Shown: piece after piece, positions 41,307 through 50,292 of the stretch
Numbering within the stretch: the stretch's first letter is position 1
Layout of the letters: every line of letters begins with the position of its first letter
Assembly: GCA_015232575.1 (NCBI GenBank)
Contig: JADFZL010000023.1
Span: 44,269 to 108,268 of the forward strand
Length of the DNA: 64,000 nucleotides
DNA from: Candidatus Rifleibacteriota bacterium
GTDB lineage: Bacteria > Muiribacteriota > Ozemobacteria > Ozemobacterales > Ozemobacteraceae
Direction: 5' to 3'
Made by a program: the position numbers and the translations under genes
Notes under the pieces: model-generated
What the model saw: the letters and a program-made list of their open reading frames with translations, nothing else
Told to the model about the DNA's origin: nothing
Databases searched by the model: none

Positions 41307-42746
41307 ATGAAAAAAGCCTCTGTTCTTGAACATTTAGCCAGTGTTCTGATAATTTTCCTTGTGTTTTTCGTTCCTTTTTCAGCTTCTGTTTTGGCATCCG
41401 ATCTGCCAGTTACAGATGTTTCAGCTGAAAAAGAATGGACATTTCTTGTTTTTGTAAATGGGGATAACAATCTTGATGAACACGGAGTTGACGATCATCA
41501 GGAAATGGCATCTGCAGGCTCAAACGAGTTTTTGAACATTGTTACACTGTTCGACCGCTTCAAAGCACCGGCAACCATAAATTTCATTGAAAAGAACAAC
41601 GTAAAAGTCATTCGTGAAATGGGAGAAGTTGACATGGGTGATTACCGTGTTCTGGTGCAGTTTGTCAGAGACATGGTTCAGCAATATCCAGCAAAACACT
41701 ACGCGCTCGTAATATGGAACCACGGCTCTGGTTGGAAGTTCCAGGAAGATATGCCCCGTGGAATTTCCTATGACGATTCTTCAGGAAATCATATCACTAC
41801 AAATCAACTTCAGACAGCTGTCATGGAAGTAAAGCAGCAGCTTGGCAGAAAGCTTGATATTCTTGCCATGGATGCCTGCCTGATGCAGATGATGGAAGTG
41901 GTATATGCTGTTGCTGATTCTGTGGATTACGTTGTCGCATCGGAAGAAGTTGAACCAATGGAAGGTTATCCTTACGACAGAATTCTTGCAAGATTTGCCG
42001 GAAAAACAACTCCAGCGAATTTCTGCCAACTGATCGTAAGACACTACGGAAACTTTTATTCAACTTATGAACCACCCGACGATGATTTTATTGTCCGGGA
42101 AAACAAGGCAAAACGCATTTATGATACTTCGCAGTCAGCTCTTGATTGTTCGTTCGTTCCACGAATCAAAAGCGGACTTGATAAAATATGTTCTCACCTT
42201 ATTAAGGGCAATCATGTAGCTTCTTTTAAGGAAGCCTTGATGAAAGCACAGCATTTTTCAAGTTCTGGAAACATTGATTTGATAGATTTTCTTTCTTTCC
42301 TGAAAGAATGTTCTTCAGATGAAGAATTAAAAAAACTGATAACTGAAACTCTTGAAGTTCTTGATCGCGCTGTCATTGCAAATTCAGCGACAGCAGCCGA
42401 CGGTTATTCTGAGAATCCTGAATTCAGGGCAAATGGTATTGCCGTATTTCTGCCTGGGTATTCATGGCTTCTGAAAGATGTCTATTTTGATCTTTCGTGG
42501 TCGAAAGAATCACTCTGGGACGAAATGCTGCTTGATTATCTTAAAAAAATAGAGTCACAAAACATATCTTCAGCTCTGGAAAATGGAAACATCGAACCGT
42601 TTAAAGAATTTTTGAAGAAAAATTCTCAGAATCGTGCTGAAATTACAAGCCATGTTATTTCAAAAGTCAATTTTCTGACTTTCTGCGAAACAAAACTCTC
42701 AGACTCCCTGAAACAGGAAATCAGCGAGCTCATCAACCAGAATTAA
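41307..42746 (+). CDS. Secreted clostripain-family (C11) cysteine peptidase
   Basis: A 479-residue exported protease. A signal peptide (LIIFLVFFVPFSASVLASD) precedes the caspase-like C11 domain. FLVFVNGDNNLDEHG opens the domain, the catalytic His lies in ALVIWNHGSGWKF near residue 140 and the catalytic Cys in ILAMDACLMQMMEV near residue 190. C11 enzymes cleave after arginine or lysine. The C-terminal ~150 residues are helical. GGGAGA precedes the ATG by 7 bases. It lies 44 bases after the prepilin-peptidase-like gene, possibly in one transcript. Confidence 0.9.
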   Translation: MKKASVLEHLASVLIIFLVFFVPFSASVLASDLPVTDVSAEKEWTFLVFVNGDNNLDEHGVDDHQEMASAGSNEFLNIVTLFDRFKAPATINFIEKNNVKVIREMGEVDMGDYRVLVQFVRDMVQQYPAKHYALVIWNHGSGWKFQEDMPRGISYDDSSGNHITTNQLQTAVMEVKQQLGRKLDILAMDACLMQMMEVVYAVADSVDYVVASEEVEPMEGYPYDRILARFAGKTTPANFCQLIVRHYGNFYSTYEPPDDDFIVRENKAKRIYDTSQSALDCSFVPRIKSGLDKICSHLIKGNHVASFKEALMKAQHFSSSGNIDLIDFLSFLKECSSDEELKKLITETLEVLDRAVIANSATAADGYSENPEFRANGIAVFLPGYSWLLKDVYFDLSWSKESLWDEMLLDYLKKIESQNISSALENGNIEPFKEFLKKNSQNRAEITSHVISKVNFLTFCETKLSDSLKQEISELINQN

Positions 42747-42752
42747 TTTAAT

Positions 42753-42848
42753 TGTATAGGAATATGCATTTTAGTTATGCTGGTTTCCGAAAATCATAAT
42801 ATGAATTCAAACTGTCCTGTAACGACTTTATATTCATTGTTTTCCAGT
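42753..42848. repeat. Long-range repeat, copy 2
   Basis: Matches 11461-11556 over about 95 bases with shared words CATTTTAGTTATGC and GGTTTCCGAAAAT. Confidence 0.55.
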
Positions 42849-42867
42849 GTGTATTTCCGTATTTTGC

Positions 42868-42950
42868 TGTCATTTCGACCGAAGGGAGAAATCTCGTATT
42901 TTCTACTTGATCTAACCTTTCGGAGATCTCTCCCTTTGGTCGAGCTGACA
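42868..42950. repeat. Dispersed palindromic repeat, family 1 (well kept)
   Basis: TGTCATTTCGACCGAAGGGA is inverted against TCCCTTTGGTCGAGCTGACA, with a second inner pair AGAAATCTCG/CGGAGATCTC. One of the most symmetric copies. Confidence 0.7.
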
Positions 42951-43033
42951 ATAAATAGTCCGCCTGGAGGGCGATAATTTAATTGTACAATAGTATGAAT
43001 TAATTCAGTCTCGGAATCTTTCAGATCTCATCT

Positions 43034-43078
43034 TTAAATCTTAATCTGCGAAATCTGCGTAATCTGCGGACAGCTTTT
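43034..43078. repeat. Dispersed repeat, family 3 (AATCTGCG)
   Basis: AATCTGCGAAATCTGCGTAA then TCTGCGGACAGCTTTTATC. Other copies at 40339, 48160, 61148 and 61246. Confidence 0.6.
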
Positions 43079-43088
43079 ATCTTTTATC

Positions 43089-43886
43089 TTAATAGTTTTT
43101 CTTTCCAGACTTTTTTTGCTTCTTTGATTTTTTCTTTTTATCAGGCTTAGCCGTTTTTGTGCTGGCTTTGTAGTCTGAAATCTCTGTTGATGTGTTGCTG
43201 GAAGAAGAAACCGTCTCTGTTACAGCTCTTGGGTCTTTTGCATTAGAAGCATTTGAAGGGGTAGATATTCCAGGGTTCAATGTCTGTCCGGGAAATCGGC
43301 AAATATTTGGGTCCATAGTGAAATTCGGAATACACAACCTTGGATCTTTAGTCATTTCTCCAGTGCAAAAGCGTGGATCTACGGTAACGGTGTTCATCTG
43401 CACGCATGTTCTCGGGTCACGAGACGCTTCAATTGAAGTTGATGACGCACAATTCCTCGGATCACGTGTCATATATTGCTGGCAAAGTGCTGCGCTTTGA
43501 GTGTATTTTTGCTGTGCAACTGACTGTTGAATCATATTTGGATTCTGCTGAAGTTGAAGGGCGCGTGGATCACCGTTTCCAGGAATAAACCTTCGGCAGA
43601 TGTTTGGATCCATTGTGAAATTCGGAATACAAAGTCTCGGGTCTCTAGTCATTTGACCTGTACATATAGCCGGATTCTGTGTAAAGTTTCCAGGGAACCC
43701 AATAACTTGTTGCGATGCAATATTGGAAGATGGCGAACTGATTTCTGAAGATATCGTTGCAGTAGCAGGATTACCAATAAACGGCTGTGCAGATAAAATT
43801 GAAACTGAATAAACTGAAACAGAACAAACAATAAGACAAGCTATAATCACCCGTTGAAATACTGAAAATACTGAAAACTCCCTCAC
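43089..43886 (-). CDS. Exported Cys-rich repeat protein, DPRxC motifs
   Basis: Not a family I recognise. The 265-residue product has a signal peptide (VIIACLIVCSVSVYSVSILS) and then repeats of ~12-18 residues centred on (R/K/V)DPR-x-C or MDPNIC. A 26-residue block beginning CTGQMTRDPRLC and ending MDPNICR occurs twice (~residues 80 and 175) with only Q/E and R/K changes. About ten evenly spaced cysteines suggest disulphide-stabilised repeats outside the cell. The C-terminus is a strongly basic tail (PDKKKKSKKQKKSGKK). GTG 43886 has AGGAGG 6 bases upstream. It may be a surface or matrix protein. Confidence 0.7.
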   Translation of the reverse strand: MREFSVFSVFQRVIIACLIVCSVSVYSVSILSAQPFIGNPATATISSEISSPSSNIASQQVIGFPGNFTQNPAICTGQMTRDPRLCIPNFTMDPNICRRFIPGNGDPRALQLQQNPNMIQQSVAQQKYTQSAALCQQYMTRDPRNCASSTSIEASRDPRTCVQMNTVTVDPRFCTGEMTKDPRLCIPNFTMDPNICRFPGQTLNPGISTPSNASNAKDPRAVTETVSSSSNTSTEISDYKASTKTAKPDKKKKSKKQKKSGKKNY

Positions 43887-43940
43887 CTTTTTCCTCCTGA
43901 AATGAAATCAACTGTTGTTTGCATAAACAAAACTATGCAA

Positions 43941-44561
43941 TTATTTATTTTTTGTTTGTACAAAATTTTTGCATACCAGATATATTTCTCTTGACGACGA
44001 AAGAGAAGCTTTTGGCTTGAACGATTTGACAAATTCAAACATTGATTTTGCAATCGTCTGTAAGTCTTTGTATTCGGGTCCTTCAAAAACTTTTGCTGCA
44101 AAAGATCCGCCAGGTTTCAGCCAGAATGGTGATAATTTCAGAAGTGTTGCGACTAGTTCAATGGAATTTCCCGAGTCAGCATGATGGACACCCGAGGTAT
44201 TCGGTGCCATGTCACTTATTATTACCTCAAACAATCCTCCTGCAGCAGAGGTGATTTCAGCCTGGATTTTGTTGTCTCTGATGTCGCCTTGAATTATTAT
44301 TGCCCCTTCGATAGATTCCATGGGAATAAGATCTACAGCCACTATTTTTGCCGATTTTCCTGACAATTCTTCGACTGCGACCTGTGTCCAGCTTCCTGGT
44401 GCTGCACCGGCATCAAGAACTCTATGTACATTCTTAAAAAGATCATATTTTTCAACAATTTCTTTAAGTTTGTAGGCCGCACGGGAACGGTAATTCTCTT
44501 TGTGTGCTTTTTTCAGATAAGTATCGTTTACTCTTTTTTTAAACCAGTTATTATCTGGCAT
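43941..44561 (-). CDS. rlmE: 23S rRNA 2'-O-methyltransferase RlmE (FtsJ)
   Basis: Methylates the ribose of U2552 in the A-loop of 23S rRNA late in 50S assembly. At 206 residues it is the usual length. SAM-binding motif VLDAGAAPGSWTQVA is at residue ~48. The catalytic K-D-K-E set is in SRAAYKLKE, ISDMAPNTSG, FAAKVFEGPE and SSREIYLVCK. ATG 44561 starts two bases after the upstream 5'-nucleotidase stop, with AGGAGG inside the end of that gene, so the two are coupled. Confidence 0.93.
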   Translation of the reverse strand: MPDNNWFKKRVNDTYLKKAHKENYRSRAAYKLKEIVEKYDLFKNVHRVLDAGAAPGSWTQVAVEELSGKSAKIVAVDLIPMESIEGAIIIQGDIRDNKIQAEITSAAGGLFEVIISDMAPNTSGVHHADSGNSIELVATLLKLSPFWLKPGGSFAAKVFEGPEYKDLQTIAKSMFEFVKSFKPKASLSSSREIYLVCKNFVQTKNK

Positions 44562-44563
44562 TG

Positions 44564-46204
44564 TCAGTTTATCCTCCTGACGGAAAGCTTTTTGTTAAAA
44601 ATTCGTTGTTGGGGAAAATCCTTTATTATCTTTTCTCGTTCAATTTTTTTTGCGAGTGCTTCCCGCAGAATAATTCCAGAGTTGACTGCCGGTTTTTTAT
44701 TTTTTAAAATTGAATATCCCTCGCCGCCTTCAGTAATGAATGAACTGTGAGCTACCTTATAGCTTTTCTGATCATCTATTGAACGACCCTTTTCATCTGT
44801 CAGTTTAATAATTCTTTTTCCAGAAGGAAGATCCGGGTCGAATTCAAAAATGAGATTTGATGGAATCAATGCGCCATACGTGTCGTGATATTCCCTTAAT
44901 AGACCTTTGGGTTCCAATCCCATGTTTTTGCAGAGAAAAATGTCGTTTTCCGAGGGAAGCCTGAATTTTACTGATATCGACTTCTCAATAATGTCTCTTA
45001 TTTCATAACCCGTCATTTCAATTGTGATTATTGGGTTGTTGAAGGGTAATACAATAAAAACGTCTTCCAGAGTAATCTGGCCAGCTTTCAGGGGAACTCT
45101 TATTGCTCCGGCGTTGATAAAGGCAAAATCAGCATTTACGGCCTCACGCATGGAATCTGCAATGTAAGAACCAGCGCAAGAATCACCGCCAATAATACCT
45201 CTTGTTAACGTTACATTTGAGTAGCCGATTATCTTCCCCATCTTGTCCTTTACATTTTTTAAATATTGCTTGACAGATTCTTTTACCAGAGGATCTTCTT
45301 TTAACTCTTCATCTGTAAGTGAAACCAGTTCCTGTGCGATTACAGGTTTCTTTCCTTTTGTAAGATCAATTGTGACTTTCGATGCAGTAAGCAAATTCGA
45401 TCCGGAATGTATAACCGGAATCTGCATTTTTCCAAAATACTCAATGGTTTTTGTTGTAGAATGGCTGTGACCACCTAGAATAAGATCTGGAGCTGGTTGA
45501 TCTACGCAAAGAATTGGATCTTCCTTTATTCCAAGATGAGAAAGAAGTATTACAAAATCACAACCTTTTTCACGCATAAGCTTAATTGTTTTTTTCATGC
45601 AGGAAACAGGATCTTTTACTTCAATATCTTTGACATTATTTTCAAAGGTCGAAATAATTGTTTCAGGTGTTTCAACTGCTGTAATTCCTATTTTTATTCC
45701 TTTAAAAGGCAGAATTATATACTGTCTCAGAGGCTCAAAAATCTTTCCGGTTTCTTTGTCAAAAACGTTGCAGCAAAGAGTAATAAACCTCGATTTTCTC
45801 AGTAATTCCTTTAACCTGTCAGAGGAATAATCAAACTCGTGATTTCCTATTCCAGCAGAAAAATATTTGCACTGATCCATCAGATCAATCATGCATTCAC
45901 CAGATGTTTCGTCTACTACCGATGTTCCCAGGAAATAATCGCCGCTGTCAAGACAGATTGTTAAGCCGCCATTTTTAATGCTTTCAATCCTTGTATTATC
46001 AATAAATGATTTTAACAATGCATATCCACCTTGAATATGAGGTGCCTGAGATGAATCGCTTGCAATTTTTTCGGGTGCAATGTTCCCATGAATATCGCCC
46101 GTATGAATTATTGTTAAAACTTCTGCCTTTATGGGCAACAGAAAACATAAGTTCAGAAAGATAAATACAAAGACAATAGATGCTTTGAATGAAATTTTTT
46201 TCAT
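44564..46204 (-). CDS. Secreted 5'-nucleotidase/metallophosphatase, copy 1
   Basis: A 546-residue UshA-like enzyme that would strip phosphate from nucleotides in the periplasm. A signal peptide (FVFIFLNLCFLLPIKAE) is followed by the calcineurin-type metallophosphatase domain: TIIHTGDIHGNI, CLDSGDYFLGT, GIGNHEFDYSSD, ILLSHLG and LGGHSHSTT hold the dimetal ligands. The C-terminal 5'-nucleotidase domain (residues ~330-520) carries the substrate-binding INAGAIRVPLKAG region and EGGEGYSIL. It is a paralogue of the gene just upstream and is translationally coupled to rlmE. Confidence 0.9.
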   Translation of the reverse strand: MKKISFKASIVFVFIFLNLCFLLPIKAEVLTIIHTGDIHGNIAPEKIASDSSQAPHIQGGYALLKSFIDNTRIESIKNGGLTICLDSGDYFLGTSVVDETSGECMIDLMDQCKYFSAGIGNHEFDYSSDRLKELLRKSRFITLCCNVFDKETGKIFEPLRQYIILPFKGIKIGITAVETPETIISTFENNVKDIEVKDPVSCMKKTIKLMREKGCDFVILLSHLGIKEDPILCVDQPAPDLILGGHSHSTTKTIEYFGKMQIPVIHSGSNLLTASKVTIDLTKGKKPVIAQELVSLTDEELKEDPLVKESVKQYLKNVKDKMGKIIGYSNVTLTRGIIGGDSCAGSYIADSMREAVNADFAFINAGAIRVPLKAGQITLEDVFIVLPFNNPIITIEMTGYEIRDIIEKSISVKFRLPSENDIFLCKNMGLEPKGLLREYHDTYGALIPSNLIFEFDPDLPSGKRIIKLTDEKGRSIDDQKSYKVAHSSFITEGGEGYSILKNKKPAVNSGIILREALAKKIEREKIIKDFPQQRIFNKKLSVRRIN

Positions 46205-46276
46205 AATTTAACCACCAGATGAATGTTTTAATTAAAATAAGTCTTCGAGTATAAGTGAACCAGGTTTTGAATTTAC

Positions 46277-47932
46277 TTACTCAGTAGGTTTTGGTTCCTG
46301 AATAATCAGCTTCTGGTTTATTAATCTGGGCTTTGGAAGATCCTTAATTACTTTCAAATCACGGATTTTTTTCACAATCAAATCCCTGATAATAAGATCT
46401 GTATACTTCCGGTTCTTGAAATCCTTTAGAAAAGCATAGCCATCACCACCACTGGAAATAAATGAATTAAACGCAACCTTGTACTTTACATCTTTTTCAA
46501 GTTGCTTTCCATTTCCGTCGACGAGTGAGATTATCCGTTGCCCGGATGGTCTTTCCGGGTTAAAAGTAATAATAAGATTTGATGGAATAAGATGCCCAAA
46601 CCTGCCGCCAAAGTCTCTTATCATGCCTTCAGCTTCAACATGCATCTCAGTTTTCACCATTTCCTTTTCCTGAGGTGTAATCTTGTAAAAGGGAACTGAA
46701 AGGGACTGCTCAATCATGTGCGTTATTTCAGAAGCGGTCATTTCAATTATTTCAACAGTATTCGGAAAAGGTTGGAGCAAAAATATCTGTTCAAGAGTTA
46801 TCGGGCCTTTGTTTATTGGAAACCTGACTCCGCCAAGATTTGCAAACGCAAAATCTGCTCCGGAATATTCGCGCATTGCATCAGCAACAAACGCACCAGC
46901 TTGTGAATCACCACCCACGACACCCCTTTTAAGATCTACTTCTGATGTACCAATAACTTCACTTGTTTTTTTTCGTATTTCAAACATGTATTCGTCTGAG
47001 AGCTTTTTGATCTGCTCATCTTCTGTGTAGCTTGCAAGAAAAAGAAGAACCGGTTCATACTGCAAACTTGTCACACCCTTTTTGCCGGGTTCATCGTCGA
47101 ATTCGAGCGTTACTTTTGATGCACCACGTAAATCTGCTCCTGGATGAATAAGTGGAACTTTTCGATCTCCGAGGTATTCGATCTGATCATATTTTCTGTG
47201 GCTGTGACCGCCAAGAACAAGGTCCGCATCAATAGAGGAAAGCAATGTTTTATCAAGAAGGATTCCAAGATGTGAAAGGATTATCACTATGCGGGCACCT
47301 TTTTCACGCAATTCTGGAATCAAACTATTTAAGATCGGAACAGGATTTCTGAACTCAAGCCCATCAATTAGTCCGTCGAGAACAAGCTGCGGCATTTCAG
47401 GGGTGGTAATTCCGATAACTGCTACTTTTGTATTCTGAAAGTCGAGCATCAGATAAGGTTTAAAATATTCCGGACACTTTCCGTCTTCCTTATTAAAGAC
47501 ATTGCAGCATAATATCGGAAAGGAAGCATTTGCAGCCAGTTCTGAAAAGCGTTTCTGACCGTAGTCATATTCGTGATTTCCAAGCGCCGAAGCATTATAT
47601 CCAAGAGCATTCATGAAACGGAACATGCATTCGCCTTTTGTTTCATCAACAACCGGTGTTCCCTGGAAGAAATCGCCTGAATCAAGAAGCAGAAAAAGAG
47701 TATCAGATGAAACTTCCTTTTCCTTAACTTTGTCAATAAAAGTCTTCAGTGAAGCAAAGCCGCCAACTTCCATTCGATCAGTCTCTGAGGCGAGAAAATC
47801 CGGGTAGGAACAAATGTGTCCGTGTGTGTCACTATGATGTACAATTACAACCTTTTTTGTGGCGCAAAAGCCGGTGGAAGAAAGAATTAAAAAGAAAAAT
47901 ACAACCCAAAGTGTTTTACAAAGTGTTCTCAT
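46277..47932 (-). CDS. Secreted 5'-nucleotidase/metallophosphatase, copy 2
   Basis: A 551-residue paralogue of the adjacent gene with the same two domains. Signal peptide WVVFFFLILSSTGFCA; metal-site motifs VVIVHHSDTHGHI, LLDSGDFFQGTP, ALGNHEYDYGQK, IILSHLG and LGGHSHRKY; C-terminal motifs FANLGGVRFPINKG and SGGDGYAFL. It has HSDTHGH where copy 1 has HTGDIHGN, so the two may differ in substrate. The genes are 73 bases apart in the same direction and probably arose by tandem duplication. Confidence 0.9.
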   Translation of the reverse strand: MRTLCKTLWVVFFFLILSSTGFCATKKVVIVHHSDTHGHICSYPDFLASETDRMEVGGFASLKTFIDKVKEKEVSSDTLFLLLDSGDFFQGTPVVDETKGECMFRFMNALGYNASALGNHEYDYGQKRFSELAANASFPILCCNVFNKEDGKCPEYFKPYLMLDFQNTKVAVIGITTPEMPQLVLDGLIDGLEFRNPVPILNSLIPELREKGARIVIILSHLGILLDKTLLSSIDADLVLGGHSHRKYDQIEYLGDRKVPLIHPGADLRGASKVTLEFDDEPGKKGVTSLQYEPVLLFLASYTEDEQIKKLSDEYMFEIRKKTSEVIGTSEVDLKRGVVGGDSQAGAFVADAMREYSGADFAFANLGGVRFPINKGPITLEQIFLLQPFPNTVEIIEMTASEITHMIEQSLSVPFYKITPQEKEMVKTEMHVEAEGMIRDFGGRFGHLIPSNLIITFNPERPSGQRIISLVDGNGKQLEKDVKYKVAFNSFISSGGDGYAFLKDFKNRKYTDLIIRDLIVKKIRDLKVIKDLPKPRLINQKLIIQEPKPTE

Positions 47933-48253
47933 TTTTTTTCCCTGAAAATTATTCTAATTTTTTTTTATAAACCAAATCTTCTATAACCACTACAACAATC
48001 CTGTGTATCATCCCCCCGCATCGCCGCAAGAGGGGGCAAGCTCTTCCACTAAAGCTTTCTCAACAATTAGAGCATCTCCCGTGCCGTTGTCCACCAATAA
48101 ACTTTAATCCAGAATCCATCACCAAAATCTACCCCAAAAATCCTAATCCTAAATCCTAAATCTTGAAAATCTGCGCAATCTGCGGACAAAAATCTTGTCT
48201 TGTCTTTTCCTGCCTTTTCTTTCCAAAAGCTGCTAAGATAACATTTTTATCCT
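47933..48253. other. Gap with family 3 repeat; no gene
   Basis: Holds a CCCCCGCATC...GAGGGGG inverted pair near 48010-48036 and a family 3 copy (AAAATCTGCGCAATCTGCGG) near 48166-48190. No gene is visible. Confidence 0.5.
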
Positions 48254-48265
48254 ATAATAATCGCT

Positions 48266-48754
48266 TTAAGGAAGAGCTCCAAGAAATTCCTGGACCTGTT
48301 TAGCAAGTTCAGCATCAGGTTTCATTTTTAAACATTTCGTCATAGCAGTTTTTGCAGCTTTGAGGTCATTAACTTTTGCAAGGCAAAATCCAAGAAGATA
48401 ATGAGCTTCCGGGTCGTCTGGAAGAGCTTTGGATGCACGCTGTGCATACTGAAGAGCCTCGGGAAATTTTCTTTTTGCAATTGCTTCTTTTGCCTTGTTT
48501 ATTGCAATAGCTTCATCATCTTCAATTACCATTTCAATAGTCCGCCTGTTGATTGAAAGAAAGCTTACTTCGTGATGATTCCCGGAAGCAACTTCAATTA
48601 TTGTAGCATTGGTAACCGGCAAAAAATCTTTAATAGCTGATTCAGAATTCATGATATCAGTTAAACGGCTGTTTTCATAAAGATGCACATCACCTTTTAT
48701 CCGGTAATGTGGTGTGTAAATTACGACCTTTAAAGTTTCCTTGTGAGTCTTCAT
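48266..48754 (-). CDS. Small TPR protein with beta-rich N-domain
   Basis: A 162-residue cytoplasmic protein. The first ~80 residues (VVIYTPHYRIKGDVHLYENS; RLTDIMN; FLSINRRTIEMVIE) resemble a small beta-barrel seen at the front of some TPR proteins. The last 80 contain two tetratricopeptide repeats (EALQYAQRASKALPDDPEAH; YLLGFCLAKVNDLKAAKTAM). The function is unknown. It follows the radical SAM-hotdog gene by 19 bases in the same direction. ATG 48754 has GGAG about 9 bases upstream. Confidence 0.75.
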   Translation of the reverse strand: MKTHKETLKVVIYTPHYRIKGDVHLYENSRLTDIMNSESAIKDFLPVTNATIIEVASGNHHEVSFLSINRRTIEMVIEDDEAIAINKAKEAIAKRKFPEALQYAQRASKALPDDPEAHYLLGFCLAKVNDLKAAKTAMTKCLKMKPDAELAKQVQEFLGALP

Positions 48755-48773
48755 ACATTTTTTCTCCACAAAA

Positions 48774-50174
48774 TTATTCTTCTACTGAAGCAACTGCTGC
48801 ATATTTTGCTTCTGCCTCTGCAAGCAGAACGCCGTTTGTATCAACTATTTCTCCTTTGGTAATTCTTATTCTGTGCTTTCCTGGCTCAACTCTGCCGACT
48901 ATTCTGAGAGGATGGCCAATCTGTGCAGGTTTGCGATAAATAGTTTTTAACTCAACAGTTACGTAATTTCTGCCCTGTTTTATCAATGCCTGTGCCATTA
49001 TTTCATCAAGCAGAGCAGCAAGAATTCCACCGTGTACTATACCCGCATAACCCTGAAATTCCGGTCGTGGAAGCCAGTTGGAAACACATACACCGTCTTC
49101 GGGAAATTGAAAATCCAGTTTCAGTCCAAATTGATTTCTTTTCCCACACAGGAAGCAGCCGTCATTGTCAGAAAAACCTGAAGCAGAAGATTTCCGATTA
49201 ATCTTTTCCTGCAATCTGTTTTGAAATACTCTTGAAATATGAGGACGGTTAACTGCAATTGGAGTCGTTAGTGGTTGCCTTTCAGCAAGAAATATATCTT
49301 TTTTCAAAAAAGTGTTCTTGGTTTGCTCAATATCTGGAAAAACGAAAGATGGCATTACAACATCATTCAATAGAACCGGATATGAGCCAAGGTCGTTTAG
49401 TCCATAAGATACGAGATCAGAATATCTGCTGAATAAATTGACCGGCACTGAAATATAATGAACCGGGAAGAATTCCTGAAGAAGAAGAACTGTTTCAGCA
49501 ATGTCAACATATTGAAGAGGCGGGCGTGCACGAAAATCTGTACCAGAAAGAGGTTGAAACGGTACCAGTCTGACATCCTGTAAAAACGGGTCAGCAGCAC
49601 AGAATTTTCCTATTTCTTTAATGAACTTTTTTCTCTCGTCAGCAGTTTCACCAATTCCAACCAGAAAACTGATTCGATATGGCAGCTCTGCATTGTGAGC
49701 CTGCTCAATCAATCTTTTTCCATTTTCCGGATTTCTGTTTTTTGAAAATTCGTGTGCCTGAGAAGCTTCATCAAGTACTGCGGAAACGAGATTTATTGAT
49801 AAGCCGGCAGCAAAACCGTTCAGTTCTTTCATTTCCCATGAATCAAGACTGCTCACTTCGAGAACAGGAAGAAGATTCATTTCAAGTGCTGACAGACATA
49901 TTTTCTGCAGGTATTCGAGAAAACTTGTGCAGGAATTCTTCCGGAGTGACAATTGAGCCTCGGGAAAATCATCAGGTGAATGCCCTGAAATAAACAAAAC
50001 TTCGCTTGCACCTGCTTCATTAAGGTCTCTGAGGTGCTTGTTGACTTCGATTATGTCAGTGACAGCCCTTTTTTCAGTTGAACGCCAGCTGCAATAGCGG
50101 CAAGCTTCGGTGCATGCCCTTGCAATAGAAATCTGTCCTGATTTGATAAAAGTTACGGTTGATAGATTATTCAT
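48774..50174 (-). CDS. Radical SAM enzyme fused to hotdog thioesterase-like domain
   Basis: A 466-residue fusion. Residues ~8-300 are a radical SAM domain with the iron-sulphur motif ARACTEACRYCSWR (C-x3-C-x2-C); the sequence around FLVGIGETADERKKF and VRLVPFQPLSGTDF recalls CofG/BioB-type enzymes. Residues ~325-460 are a PaaI-like hotdog domain: CFLCGKRNQFGLKLDF, PRPEFQGYAGIVHGG and LLDEIMAQAL, with the usual His-Gly-Gly. Fusion of the two is unexpected; a radical step followed by thioester hydrolysis is conceivable. ATG 50174 is preferred because the longer frame begins with a TTG; the ribosome site is weak. Confidence 0.8.
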   Translation of the reverse strand: MNNLSTVTFIKSGQISIARACTEACRYCSWRSTEKRAVTDIIEVNKHLRDLNEAGASEVLFISGHSPDDFPEAQLSLRKNSCTSFLEYLQKICLSALEMNLLPVLEVSSLDSWEMKELNGFAAGLSINLVSAVLDEASQAHEFSKNRNPENGKRLIEQAHNAELPYRISFLVGIGETADERKKFIKEIGKFCAADPFLQDVRLVPFQPLSGTDFRARPPLQYVDIAETVLLLQEFFPVHYISVPVNLFSRYSDLVSYGLNDLGSYPVLLNDVVMPSFVFPDIEQTKNTFLKKDIFLAERQPLTTPIAVNRPHISRVFQNRLQEKINRKSSASGFSDNDGCFLCGKRNQFGLKLDFQFPEDGVCVSNWLPRPEFQGYAGIVHGGILAALLDEIMAQALIKQGRNYVTVELKTIYRKPAQIGHPLRIVGRVEPGKHRIRITKGEIVDTNGVLLAEAEAKYAAVASVEE

Positions 50175-50292
50175 GTCTCGCAGTTTATCATATTGTTTTT
50201 TATGTTTCAAAAAAAATGAAAAAAAATATGGAACTTTTTTTTTTGAATCTTGTCTTTTTATTTAAAAAATCCAAAAGTTAATACACTAAAGT

